Below the pieces are notes generated by a model. It saw only the letters and a list, made by a program, of their open reading frames with translations. It was not told the origin of the DNA and searched no databases. A stretch of DNA of 23,058 bases, from contig CAZTRF010000012.1 in NCBI GenBank assembly GCA_964616495.1, positions 1 through 23,058 of the forward strand, written 5' to 3'. The stretch's first letter is position 1, and each line of letters begins with the position of its first letter. Shown here in pieces: positions 1 through 8,083 of the stretch. Source of the DNA: DAOSVX01 sp964616495. GTDB taxonomy: Bacteria > Bacillota_I > Bacilli_A > RF39 > UBA660. The position numbers were made by a program, and so were the translations under genes.

Positions 1-11
1 GCTTTTTTACA

Positions 12-40
12 CAAAAAAACTTGCACAACTAAGTACAAGT
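12..40 (-). terminator. Intrinsic terminator of ssrA
   Basis: Read on the minus strand just after the tmRNA CCA end, an 8-bp stem ACTTGTAC/GTGCAAGT (one G-U pair) with a 6-nt loop is followed by seven T. It sits 11 bases beyond the mature 3' end, as expected for ssrA. Confidence 0.85.
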
Positions 41-50
41 AATTAACTAA

Positions 51-401
51 TGGTGGAGTCGAGGGGAATTGAACCCCTGTCCAAAATAGTATATATATAG
101 TACCTACATGTTTAGGTAAGTTTTTATTTCACTAATAGAAAATATCTTACCAAATATCTATTAGCTAGTTTAGTTAGTTTCATTATTATATTCTAAACTA
201 ATATAATAACTAAGCTCATATTTATGAGCCCCATCACCTAATCTATGAGCACAACTAAGTTAGGAGCTAGCTTAGCTACTAAGCAGCAGCGAAAGCTAAA
301 TTATAATTATTGTTGTCAGTTATTATAAAACTGTGTTATTTAAAGCATAACTACTACATGCAACTAAATACAAACATACTCTGTCGAATCCAAGCGACCC
401 C
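51..401 (-). ncRNA. ssrA: tmRNA (transfer-messenger RNA)
   Basis: tmRNA rescues stalled ribosomes with SmpB and tags the nascent chain for proteolysis. The minus strand begins GGGGTCGCTTGGATTCGACAG and ends in a T-arm (GGGGTTCAATTCCCC) followed by CGACTCCACCA. The 5' GGGGTCG pairs with 3' CGACTCC to give a 7-bp acceptor stem with one G-U pair, and CCA is encoded. The tag reading frame lies at 279-317 (minus). After the context TAATAACT, which resembles the B. subtilis resume site as I recall it, GAC begins a 12-residue tag DNNNYNLAFAAA ending in TAG. It is a one-piece tmRNA, 36 bases downstream of murC, with its own promoter overlapping the murC stop. SmpB and RNase R are encoded upstream in the same direction. 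Confidence 0.97.
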
Positions 402-410
402 GTGTAAAGA

Positions 411-439
411 ATTATAGCATTTTTAAAGCTATAAGTCTA
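411..439 (-). promoter_or_regulatory. ssrA promoter
   Basis: Minus strand: -35 TAGACT (434-439), 17-bp spacer, extended -10 TGC-TATAAT (411-416). Predicted initiation is within a few bases of the mature tmRNA 5' end at 401. The -35 overlaps the murC stop codon. Confidence 0.75.
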
Positions 440-1741
440 GTTTTGGTTAAGTTTAATTAAGGCATCTTCTAATAAATATATATTTTGACAACTCATAAAT
501 AATAACACTTCATCATTATATTTAATTAACTTGTCCGCTTCATCTAATTTTATGTATTCCCCATTATCTAATAAATCTAAAATTAAGTTTGATGAAACTC
601 CCGGATAGTCAAGAGGATTTTCTCTTCCCTTAGCAATATCTAAAATATAGGCTTTATCAGCTTTATTTAATACTTTGGCAAATTCTTTGTAAAATGCCTT
701 AACTCTTGAGTAGGTATTAGGTAAGAAAAAGGCAATAACTTTTTTATTAGGATATTTTAATCTAGCACTATTAATAGTTGCTTCTAATTCGGTTGGATGA
801 TGGGCATAATCATCAATAATAATTAAATCCCCCACTTTTATTTCAGTAAATCTTCTTTTAGCTCCACTAAAACTTTTAATTTCTTTTTTTACTTTTTCTT
901 TATCTAATTCTAAAAGATAACATATACCAATGGCTGCTAGGGTATCCATAATAATATGATTACCAAAGAAAGGTATTTCTATACTATTATAAAATTCATT
1001 TTTAATATAAACATCAAAAGATGTATATAAGTCGTTAGTAGTAATATTTTTAGCTATTATGTCATTATTTTCATTAAATCCAAAATATAGAGCTTTATCA
1101 GTCTTTATACTTCTAGCATAAGAATCATCTCCATTTAATATAGCCATCTTTTTAGTGTTATTTACTAAAGATTGGTAGGCATCTACCATATCATTAATAT
1201 CTTTATAATAATCAACATGATCTAATTCAATATTATTAATTATTGAATAGGTTGGATCATATAAAAGAAAATGTCTACGATATTCACATGATTCAACCAT
1301 AAAATATTCATTACCATCCTTAATATATCCAGTACTATCACCTATTAAATAATTAGTTCCGATAATGTTATCAACAATATGAGCTAATAAAGAGGTGGTA
1401 GTTGTCTTACCGTGGCAACCACTAATACAAATTGTTTTAAACTGCCTGGTTAGCATTCCTAACATTTCATTATAAGATAACATTTCTAATCCTAAAGAGG
1501 TAGCTCTTTTTAATTCTTTATGATCTTTGGTACAGGCCGGCGTATAAACTACAACTTCATTACTTAATGAATAACTGTTATCATAATAAATAGTAATATT
1601 TCTTTCAATTAAAGGGTTTTCTGTGAACTTATGATCTTGATAATCATCATACCCTATTACTTGGTTACCCATATCATTTAACATACAGGCCAAACTACTC
1701 ATTCCAGTCCCTTTAATACCTACAAAATAATATTTTTTCAT
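437..1741 (-). CDS. murC: UDP-N-acetylmuramate--L-alanine ligase (MurC)
   Basis: Cytoplasmic ATP-dependent ligase that adds L-Ala to UDP-MurNAc, the first peptide step of peptidoglycan synthesis. At 434 aa it is near the normal length. Visible are the N-terminal Rossmann nucleotide loop GIKGTGMSS (8-16), the Mur ligase P-loop SGCHGKTTTT (107-116, usually GTHGKTTTT), the central stretch ESCEYRRHFL followed by NNIELDHVDYY, and the C-terminal DDYAHHPTEL motif. The start ATG lies two bases after the stop of the upstream amidase and has AAAGGAG about 9 bases upstream inside that gene, so it is translated in the same operon. Its presence shows the organism makes a cell wall and is not a wall-less mycoplasma. 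Confidence 0.93.
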   Translation of the reverse strand: MKKYYFVGIKGTGMSSLACMLNDMGNQVIGYDDYQDHKFTENPLIERNITIYYDNSYSLSNEVVVYTPACTKDHKELKRATSLGLEMLSYNEMLGMLTRQFKTICISGCHGKTTTTSLLAHIVDNIIGTNYLIGDSTGYIKDGNEYFMVESCEYRRHFLLYDPTYSIINNIELDHVDYYKDINDMVDAYQSLVNNTKKMAILNGDDSYARSIKTDKALYFGFNENNDIIAKNITTNDLYTSFDVYIKNEFYNSIEIPFFGNHIIMDTLAAIGICYLLELDKEKVKKEIKSFSGAKRRFTEIKVGDLIIIDDYAHHPTELEATINSARLKYPNKKVIAFFLPNTYSRVKAFYKEFAKVLNKADKAYILDIAKGRENPLDYPGVSSNLILDLLDNGEYIKLDEADKLIKYNDEVLLFMSCQNIYLLEDALIKLNQN

Positions 1742-1743
1742 TT

Positions 1744-3579
1744 CTATCTACTCCTTTTTTTATTAAATAAAACCCTAATAAAAGCTAAAAAGATAATGGC
1801 ATACCCTATTACTTTAAATAAACTATCTCCTGATTGCTTTTGTTTTTCAGAGTCAGGCCTCTCTTCTAATATTTTATTATATTCATTTTTAAGTTTTAAA
1901 ATTTCTTCATCAGGATTTTCATTAGAAGAATAATTTTGAAAAAAAGTCTTAAATTCTTCTCTAAGATTATTTAAATCATTTCTTAGGCTCCTCGTAACAT
2001 TTTCAGTATTCCAAGATTTATCATCATAATAAAAGTTAACTAATTCTTTTACATTATCAGGTATAGTATACAAATTAGGAGCAATAGTTGGGGCAATAAA
2101 CTCATTTTCAATCGAAGATATAATTTCATATAAAACATCTTCTTGATATTCTAAAGATAAAAACTCAATGCCATATGGAAGATTATTACTATCAAATCCT
2201 AAAGGAATAGTTATACTTGGATATCCAGTTACGCTGCTTACAAAGGTCGAAGGTGCCCTTAACCCTCCTTCAGTGTTGGTTATTTTTAAAAGTTTATTTT
2301 TAGTAGTAGGATAAACAATGGCATCTAATTGATTTTCTTCAAAAACTTTATCAACATGTTTTTGATATTTTTCTCTATTATCATAAACTTTTTGAAGATC
2401 ACTATTTAGATAATTACAATTATCACTATTACCATATCCACTCAAATCATACATTTTACCAGATGAATTTACCAAATCGGCAAAAGAATTTATTTTTCCA
2501 GTACTATTTTTAATATAGGAATTAAAGCCTTTACAAAAGGTAAAACCAGCTAAAGAGCTATTCCATAAATTATAATAATAATTAGTAAAAAAACCATCAA
2601 TGTATACTATTTCTGCTCCTTTTGATTCCATTTCAGATATTTTTTCTAACATTGAATTATATATTTCATCATCAGTCAAGCTATTGGCCCTTAATGATGA
2701 TGAAGAAGATCCTTTTAAAAAGGTATTGATTACTCCAATTTTTTTACCTTTAAGATTACCTGTAACACTAGAATAATCTTTAGTAAGGGCTTTATCAGTT
2801 CTAGAGTCTTTTGAATCAACTCCCGATATTGCCTCTAATATTAAAGCACTATCTTTTACTGTTTTGGTTAAAATCCCGACAGTATCTCTAGTTATATCAT
2901 AAGGAATTACTCCATAAGAACTAACTAACCCAATAGTAGGTCTTACTCCGACCAAATTATTACCTGATGCTGGCACCCTAACCGATGAATTGGTATCGGT
3001 TCCCAATCCGGCGGCTGCCAAAGAAGTAGCTACTGCGACAGCGCTTCCTCCCGATGACCCATAAGGAGTATATGCAGTGTTATAGGCATTTCTAACCTTC
3101 CCAAAAGAACTATTGGATTCGCCGGCTTTAAAAGCAAACTCACTCATATTGGTAGTTCCAATAATAATGGCTCCCGCTTCTTTTAATTTTTTAACAACAG
3201 TTGAATCATTATTAGGAAAATTATTAGCCATAGCTTTAGCCCCAGCAGTAGTAGCCAGCCCTTTAACATCAATATTGGTTTTAACTACAATAGGAATCCC
3301 ATGAAGAGTTCCTAAAATATCACCATCTGCTCTTTTTTTATCTAACTCTCTGGCCTCTTCTAAAGCATTTTCGTTAGTATAAAGAATGGCATTATATTGA
3401 CTATTATATTCTTCAATGCGCTCCAAATATAATTTTACTAAAGTTTCACTATTAATTACTCCTTCTTCTAATGCTCTATTTAAATCGGTTACCGATGAGG
3501 TAGTAATATCAATAGGAGCTTTAGTAAAACCTACCAATAAAAATAAAAAGGCAATTAAAGGAATTATCTTTTTAATCAT
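1744..3579 (-). CDS. Membrane-anchored amidase-signature family hydrolase
   Basis: Amidase-signature enzymes hydrolyse C-N amide bonds with a Lys-cisSer-Ser triad. I use the second in-frame ATG (MIKKIIPLIAF), which has AAAAAAGGG six bases upstream; the ATG six bases earlier directly abuts that site. Visible are a Lys-rich hydrophobic N-terminus (1-20, signal peptide or anchor), catalytic Lys100 in GIPIVVKTNID, Ser176 in GSSGGSA and nucleophile Ser199 in GTDTNSSVR, where the family usually has GTDTGGS. After the catalytic domain come a charged helical stalk (about 500-580), one C-terminal TM segment and a KKRSR tail. The topology suggests an extracellular enzyme tethered at its C-terminus. It overlaps the smpB end by 8 bases and is followed by murC. 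The substrate is unknown; this context suggests envelope amide chemistry but does not prove it. Confidence 0.85.
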   Translation of the reverse strand: MIKKIIPLIAFLFLLVGFTKAPIDITTSSVTDLNRALEEGVINSETLVKLYLERIEEYNSQYNAILYTNENALEEARELDKKRADGDILGTLHGIPIVVKTNIDVKGLATTAGAKAMANNFPNNDSTVVKKLKEAGAIIIGTTNMSEFAFKAGESNSSFGKVRNAYNTAYTPYGSSGGSAVAVATSLAAAGLGTDTNSSVRVPASGNNLVGVRPTIGLVSSYGVIPYDITRDTVGILTKTVKDSALILEAISGVDSKDSRTDKALTKDYSSVTGNLKGKKIGVINTFLKGSSSSSLRANSLTDDEIYNSMLEKISEMESKGAEIVYIDGFFTNYYYNLWNSSLAGFTFCKGFNSYIKNSTGKINSFADLVNSSGKMYDLSGYGNSDNCNYLNSDLQKVYDNREKYQKHVDKVFEENQLDAIVYPTTKNKLLKITNTEGGLRAPSTFVSSVTGYPSITIPLGFDSNNLPYGIEFLSLEYQEDVLYEIISSIENEFIAPTIAPNLYTIPDNVKELVNFYYDDKSWNTENVTRSLRNDLNNLREEFKTFFQNYSSNENPDEEILKLKNEYNKILEERPDSEKQKQSGDSLFKVIGYAIIFLAFIRVLFNKKRSR

Positions 3580-4015
3580 AGACATCCCTTTTTTGCTCTC
3601 TTATTAAATCTTTTTCTTTCATAGTTCGTCTTTTATCATAAAGTTTCTTACCACGACAAAGACCTAGTAATATTTTTACTTTATTTCCCCTAAAATAAAG
3701 CTTTAGAGGAACTAAGGTTAGTCCTTCTTCGGAAACTTTTTCCTTAAATCTTAAAATTTCATTTTTATGCAAAAGTAGCTTTCTGGTTCTTCGTTCATCA
3801 TGATTAAAATTATTAGATTTATCATATTTTCCAATAAACATATTAATTAAGTAAATTTCATTATCTTTGACCTTACCATAACAGTCTTTTAAATTAACAT
3901 TTCCATCTCTAATTGATTTTATTTCACTGCCAACCAAAGAAATTCCACATTCTATTTCTTTTAGAATTTCATAATCGTAATAAGCTTTTTTATTGTTTGC
4001 TTCCATTATCATCAC
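3572..4015 (-). CDS. smpB: SsrA-binding protein SmpB
   Basis: SmpB binds the tRNA-like domain of tmRNA and is needed for its entry into stalled ribosomes. The 147-aa product matches the family throughout: N-terminal NKKAYYDYEILKEIECGISL, then LVGSEIKSIRDGNVNLKDCY, the loop DERRTRKLLLHK, LVPLKLYFRGNKVKILLGLC, and a basic C-terminal tail RGKKLYDKRRTMKEKD expected to fold as a helix in the ribosomal mRNA channel. Three in-frame ATGs occur in the first four codons (4015, 4012, 4006). The gene overlaps the 3' end of rnr by up to 26 bases and its own 3' end overlaps the next gene, so translation is coupled. Rnr, SmpB and tmRNA are functional partners. Confidence 0.96.
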   Translation of the reverse strand: MMIMEANNKKAYYDYEILKEIECGISLVGSEIKSIRDGNVNLKDCYGKVKDNEIYLINMFIGKYDKSNNFNHDERRTRKLLLHKNEILRFKEKVSEEGLTLVPLKLYFRGNKVKILLGLCRGKKLYDKRRTMKEKDLIREQKRDVYD

Positions 4016-6101
4016 CTACAACTTCAAAATCAATCAATGATTCTTCTTTACTTGCACCTATTAATTTTACACGAACTTTATCTCCAAGTCGATAGGCTTT
4101 TTTAGTTTTTTGGCCAATAAGGCTCATTAACTCTTCGACATAAAGGTAGTAATCTCCTTTTAGATTATTCATGTGAACAAGGCCCTCTATCATATTAGGT
4201 AACTCGACATAAAATCCATAATTCATAACTGAAGTTATAATTCCATCATATATTTGACCAATATGACTTTCCATATATTCAGCCGCTTTCATGTCAAAAA
4301 CATCTCTTTCGGCCTTTACTGAAGCCTGTTCACGTTCTGATGAATGTTCAGCAACAAAAGGAAGCTTTTCTTCAAATTTTTTGATAGTTTCCTTGTCTAT
4401 TTTTTTATCAAATAAATAAGTTCTAAGCAAACGATGAACCTGTAAGTCAGGGAATCTTCTAATAGGACTTGTAAAATGAGTATAATCTCTGCTTCCTAGT
4501 CCAAAGTGACCAACATTAGTTGTTTGATAAACGGCCTTTTTCATACTTCTTAATAATAATGAAGATAATATTTCAAATTCTTTTTTATCTTTTAATTCGG
4601 CCAATATATTTTGAATTCCATGATTAGAAAAATCATTAACTTTGCTTTCTAATTTATATCCCAATAATTTTAATAAGTTTAAAAATTTGTCTATTTTTTC
4701 AGGATTTGGAGTTTCATGAACACGATAAATAAATGGTAAATCCATATTGCTAATCCATGACGAAACAGTTTCGTTGGCTGCTATCATAAAATCCTCAATT
4801 AATTTTTCACCATCTTCTCGACTTCTTTTTTTAACATCAATGGCCTTACCATTTTCATCTTGAATTATTTTAGCTTCATCTAAATCAAAATCTAAATAAC
4901 CTCTTTTAATTTTTACTTGGCGTAATATTTTAGCCAATTCATTCATTTTAAGTAATGTATTTTGGAATGGCTTATAGCTTTCATCATAAATATTTCTCAT
5001 TAAAATATCATTAACCTTACTATAGGTCATTTTTTTCTTACTCTTAATATAACTTTCAAAAATATTTGAATCAATCAATTTGCCATTTTTATCAAACTTC
5101 ATTTCGCAACTTAAAGTCAAACGAATCACGTTCTCATTTAAAGAGCATATTCCATTAGATAATTGTCTAGGTAACATTGGAATAACTGTATCTGCCAAAT
5201 AAGAACTTGTTCCTCTATTAAAGGTTTCATCCCCTAAGAAGGTGTTTTCTTTTACATAATGGCTTACATCCGCGATGTGAACACCTAAAACATAATTTTC
5301 ATTATTCATTTCCAAACTAATAGCATCGTCGATGTCTTTGGTATCATCACCATCAATAGTAAAAATTTCTTTATTAGTAAGATCCACTCGTTTTGGTAAT
5401 TCATCTTTTGATACCTCTTCTGGAATATTCTCACATTCTTTTAAAACTTCTTCTCCAAAATCATCGTAAATGCCATATTTATAGGCAATACTTAAAATAT
5501 CTACTCCAGGATCAGTAATATGACCTATTACTTTAATAATCTTCCCTTTATATTTATGATTAGTTACTTGAGTAGCTATTTTCACTAAGACCTTGTGTCC
5601 AGAAACACAACCTTTTAAAGAATCTTCATCTAAAAGAATACTAATATCTTTTTTATCGTCATCTAATTTCAATTCTAATTTACGATTGACTTCTACTAAT
5701 TCCCCCACCAAATTATCAAGATTTCTTTTAACTATTTTAACAATTCGTCCTTCTTTTTTAATGTTATTTAAAAACAACTCACAAAGAACCACATCTTCAT
5801 GAATGGCCCCATTTAAATTACTTTTATCAATTCGAATATCTTCTTCTAGTGGTAAAACAACAAAGCCATCACCTTTGTTAGTAATTGATATTTTGCCTAT
5901 TCTTAAACTAGGAAGATTCTTCAGAAGAATATATTTATCTTTTCTGGTTTTATAAACAACATATTCATTTTCCAATTCTCCTAATACACTCATCAAATCT
6001 TTTAATTCTTCTGATGTTTTATATTCTAATTTATCATTGATTTCTATTAGCTCTAATGGCTCATTAAAATTTTCTAATAATTTTACAACTTGATTTTTCA
6101 T
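3990..6101 (-). CDS. rnr: Ribonuclease R
   Basis: A 3'-to-5' processive exoribonuclease of the RNase II/R family that degrades structured RNA, including faulty mRNA released by trans-translation. The 703-aa product has an N-terminal winged-helix-like region (1-65), an OB/cold-shock part (about 70-200) with the GKISITNKGDGFVVL motif, the RNB catalytic domain starting near 238 with the metal-binding cluster TIDGDDTKDIDDA (Asp250, 256, 258, 259), and a C-terminal S1 domain (about 625-695, IYDGIITSVMNYGFYVELP). The long Lys-rich tail of E. coli RNase R is absent. The start ATG has GAGGG six bases upstream. It is the first gene of the smpB-containing operon and diverges from prs. Confidence 0.95.
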   Translation of the reverse strand: MKNQVVKLLENFNEPLELIEINDKLEYKTSEELKDLMSVLGELENEYVVYKTRKDKYILLKNLPSLRIGKISITNKGDGFVVLPLEEDIRIDKSNLNGAIHEDVVLCELFLNNIKKEGRIVKIVKRNLDNLVGELVEVNRKLELKLDDDKKDISILLDEDSLKGCVSGHKVLVKIATQVTNHKYKGKIIKVIGHITDPGVDILSIAYKYGIYDDFGEEVLKECENIPEEVSKDELPKRVDLTNKEIFTIDGDDTKDIDDAISLEMNNENYVLGVHIADVSHYVKENTFLGDETFNRGTSSYLADTVIPMLPRQLSNGICSLNENVIRLTLSCEMKFDKNGKLIDSNIFESYIKSKKKMTYSKVNDILMRNIYDESYKPFQNTLLKMNELAKILRQVKIKRGYLDFDLDEAKIIQDENGKAIDVKKRSREDGEKLIEDFMIAANETVSSWISNMDLPFIYRVHETPNPEKIDKFLNLLKLLGYKLESKVNDFSNHGIQNILAELKDKKEFEILSSLLLRSMKKAVYQTTNVGHFGLGSRDYTHFTSPIRRFPDLQVHRLLRTYLFDKKIDKETIKKFEEKLPFVAEHSSEREQASVKAERDVFDMKAAEYMESHIGQIYDGIITSVMNYGFYVELPNMIEGLVHMNNLKGDYYLYVEELMSLIGQKTKKAYRLGDKVRVKLIGASKEESLIDFEVVGDDNGSKQ

Positions 6102-6137
6102 ATAATCCCTCTATCCTTATTTTAACACTCTATTTTG

Positions 6138-6151
6138 AATAATGCATTATT
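6138..6151. promoter_or_regulatory. Perfect 14-bp palindrome between rnr and prs
   Basis: AATAATGCATTATT lies near the middle of the 104-base divergent intergenic region. No promoter with a good -35 could be assigned on either side. It could be an operator; AT-rich sequence raises the chance of coincidence. Confidence 0.3.
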
Positions 6152-6205
6152 TTATTTGAGAGTTTACTTAATATGATTAAGTGTTACAATATAGTTGGAG
6201 GTATT

Positions 6206-7318
6206 ATGAAACAAAGTGATATTAATAATTTTAAGCTGGTTTTACTGCCAGGTGCTGAAGAATTTGGCAAAAGAGTTAATACTCACATCAAGAAAATCTT
6301 GAAAACAAAAAAGAATTTTATTTTATCATTAGATCTCGTAAGATTTAATAATGGTGAAGGAAAAGGAAAAATTAAAGAAAGTGATTCAGTAAGAAATACT
6401 AAAGTTTATATTCTTCAAGATATTACTAATTCTTTTAAAACTTATGCTTTTAGAGGATTAAAAGTTCCTTACAGCCCTGATGAACACTTTCAAGATATTA
6501 CAAGAGCTATTGGGGCGTTCCAGGGGCACGCTAAAGAAATAAGTGTTATCATGCCTTTCTTATATGAAGGCCGTCAACATGATGGAAACGAAAAAGAATC
6601 TTTAGATTGTGCTCTATCCTTACAAGAATTAGTTGCCAAGGGTACTAAAAGGATTATTACCTTTGATGTACATAATAAAGGGGTTAGAAATGCCATTCCT
6701 TTAACTGAATTTAAGAGTATTTTCCCAACAAATCCTATTCTTTATGAGTTTTTAAACAATGAGGATTTTGATATTGATAACCTACAAATAATAAGCCCTG
6801 ATGCGGGTGCTACTAAAAGAGCTGCCTTTTATCGAGATTTATTTCTAGCTAATATGGGTTATTTTTCTAAAAGTAGAGACTTAACTGTCGTAAAAGATGG
6901 TAAAAATCCTATAAAAGAACATATATATGTTGGGCCAGAAACAAAAGATAAAGATGTTATCGTTGTGGATGATATGATTGATTCTGGTGGATCAATGATA
7001 GATACTATTCGTCAAATTAAACTTCGTGGTGCTAAAAACATTTATGTCATCGTTTCATTCGTTTTATTTACAAAAGGTTATGAAGAATTTGATAAACTAT
7101 ATAAAGAAGGAATATTAACAAAAATATATTCTACTAATTTAGCCTATATCCCTAAAGACCTAGAACACCGAAAATGGTTTCATTTGGTTGATTGTTCTGA
7201 GTTATTAGCCAAATATCTCGTCTTATATAAAGATGATCATACTTTAAGTGCCTTAAACAAAGTTGAACCTAAAATTATAAGAAAAATCGAAAAAATGCGC
7301 AAAGAAAAAGTGGATTAA
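6206..7318 (+). CDS. prs: Ribose-phosphate pyrophosphokinase (PRPP synthetase), divergent long form
   Basis: Makes PRPP from ribose-5-phosphate and ATP for nucleotide, His and Trp synthesis. I start at ATG 6206 (MKQSDINNFK) because GGAGG lies six bases upstream; an in-frame ATG 33 bases earlier has no ribosome site. The 370-aa product carries the PRPP-binding loop VVDDMIDSGGSM (253-264), SPDAGATKRA (198-207) and TFDVHNKG (152-159, in place of the usual TLDLHA region). It departs from classical Prs in the ATP-site loop: EGRQHDGNEKES (121-132) stands where YARQDRK-type sequence is usual. It is also longer than the common ~315 aa, with an added C-terminal helical segment. It probably belongs to a divergent subfamily known from gut Firmicutes. 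Its stop codon lies in the loop of its own terminator. Confidence 0.88.
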   Translation: MKQSDINNFKLVLLPGAEEFGKRVNTHIKKILKTKKNFILSLDLVRFNNGEGKGKIKESDSVRNTKVYILQDITNSFKTYAFRGLKVPYSPDEHFQDITRAIGAFQGHAKEISVIMPFLYEGRQHDGNEKESLDCALSLQELVAKGTKRIITFDVHNKGVRNAIPLTEFKSIFPTNPILYEFLNNEDFDIDNLQIISPDAGATKRAAFYRDLFLANMGYFSKSRDLTVVKDGKNPIKEHIYVGPETKDKDVIVVDDMIDSGGSMIDTIRQIKLRGAKNIYVIVSFVLFTKGYEEFDKLYKEGILTKIYSTNLAYIPKDLEHRKWFHLVDCSELLAKYLVLYKDDHTLSALNKVEPKIIRKIEKMRKEKVD

Positions 7319-7335
7319 ATATCCACTTATTTTTT
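7308..7335 (+). terminator. Terminator of prs, overlapping its stop codon
   Basis: 8-bp perfect stem AAGTGGAT/ATCCACTT with loop TAAAT (containing the TAA stop), then ATTTTTT. On the opposite strand the hairpin is followed by TTTCTTT, so it could also stop transcription of the convergent small gene. Confidence 0.85.
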
Positions 7336-7467
7336 GTCATTTCCATGAAACATGTATCCTAAACCCATAGCCACCATAATAGTAATAATTACATATAAAT
7401 AAGTAATATCGGTTATTACCAAATATACCAAAAATAATATAAACAATATTCCGATTATCTTTTTCAT
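7327..7467 (-). CDS. Small hydrophobic membrane protein, 46 aa
   Basis: A short ORF reading MKKIIGILFILFLVYLV at its start and GYMFHGNDKK at its end. Nearly the whole chain is hydrophobic, enough for two short TM segments (about 3-18 and 22-40). AAGGGG lies 6 bases before the ATG, and a promoter TTGCAT-17-TAATAT sits 25 bases upstream of the start codon, so it is very likely expressed. Its stop overlaps the prs terminator. No family recognised; the basic N-terminus and hydrophobicity would fit a small accessory membrane protein. Confidence 0.7.
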   Translation of the reverse strand: MKKIIGILFILFLVYLVITDITYLYVIITIMVAMGLGYMFHGNDKK

Positions 7468-7491
7468 ATGAATCCCCTTAACTTGGCCCTT

Positions 7492-7520
7492 ATATTAACT
7501 CAATTTACTACAAAATGCAA
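7492..7520 (-). promoter_or_regulatory. Promoter of the 46-aa membrane protein
   Basis: Minus strand: -35 TTGCAT (7515-7520), 17-bp spacer, -10 TAATAT (7492-7497), followed by AAGGGG and ATG at 7467. Confidence 0.7.
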
Positions 7521-7551
7521 GAAATTTACATCTTCATTATAACTCATTTAA

Positions 7552-7576
7552 AAGAAAAAAGAAATATAGTTTCTTT
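7552..7576 (-). terminator. Likely terminator of the ABC transporter operon
   Basis: Minus strand: AAAGAAA/TTTCTTT stem with a 5-nt loop directly at the stop codon, followed by TTTCTTTT. The stem is weak (A-T rich) but well placed. Confidence 0.5.
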
Positions 7577-8043
7577 AATCCACATCATTTCTGCTTAATA
7601 TTTGAGCAGGAGTTTTTTTAATAGTATGGTATACCGGTAATAATCCAACTATAATATTAAACCCATAAATTAAGATAATTCCAATTATTAAAACCGGTAG
7701 ATTTAAAAGATAATCCGATGCAAAGTAACTAATACTTCTGAGCTGGTCAATAACATAAATCATAAATATATATCCAACTAAACTTCCTAAAGTAGTTATA
7801 GCTATTATTTCACCCAAAAACATTTTGTAAACATCACTTTTCTTGACTCCAATTGCTCTAAGGACTCCGACCTCTTTAACTCTTGACAAGAAAGAGCTTC
7901 GAATCATTAAGAATATTTCTACAAAAGAAATAGTTAAAATTATACTAGCGATTATTAAAGTAACGGTTGTTTTTTCTGCATTGCTTTCTAAATATTCGCT
8001 TTTATTTTTTTCATAGGTATCTTCAATATTAAGACCTAACTCT
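7575..8043 (-). CDS. ABC transporter ATPase-permease fusion, C-terminal part (interrupted by assembly gap)
   Basis: This is the 3' end of the gene whose 5' part lies at 8084-10050. The frame is open from the N-gap edge (GLNIEDTYEKNKSEYLES...) to the stop, so it is not an independent gene starting at the internal ATG 7907. It contains the C-terminal FtsX/MacB-type permease block: a TM helix (TVTLIIASIILTISFVEIFL), the cytoplasmic coupling loop SRVKEVGVLRAIGVKKSDVYK typical of FtsX domains, and two further TM helices, ending KKTPAQILSRNDVD. The frame register differs from the upstream part by one base as written. A real gap length divisible by three would restore a single gene. Confidence 0.85.
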
Positions 8044-8083
8044 NNNNNNNNNNNNNNNNNNNNNNNNNNNNNNNNNNNNNNNN
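8044..8083. other. Assembly gap (40 N)
   Basis: Forty consecutive N interrupt the ABC transporter gene between its extracellular domain and the last three TM helices. Any reading frame through the Ns is artificial. Confidence 0.99.

Noticed and set aside
3113..3607. Plus-strand ORFs inside the amidase and smpB genes
   Set aside because: Antisense shadows without ribosome sites or family resemblance.
8029..8083. Protein end reading through the Ns to RVRS
   Set aside because: It is a translation of unknown bases and a wrong frame after the gap.
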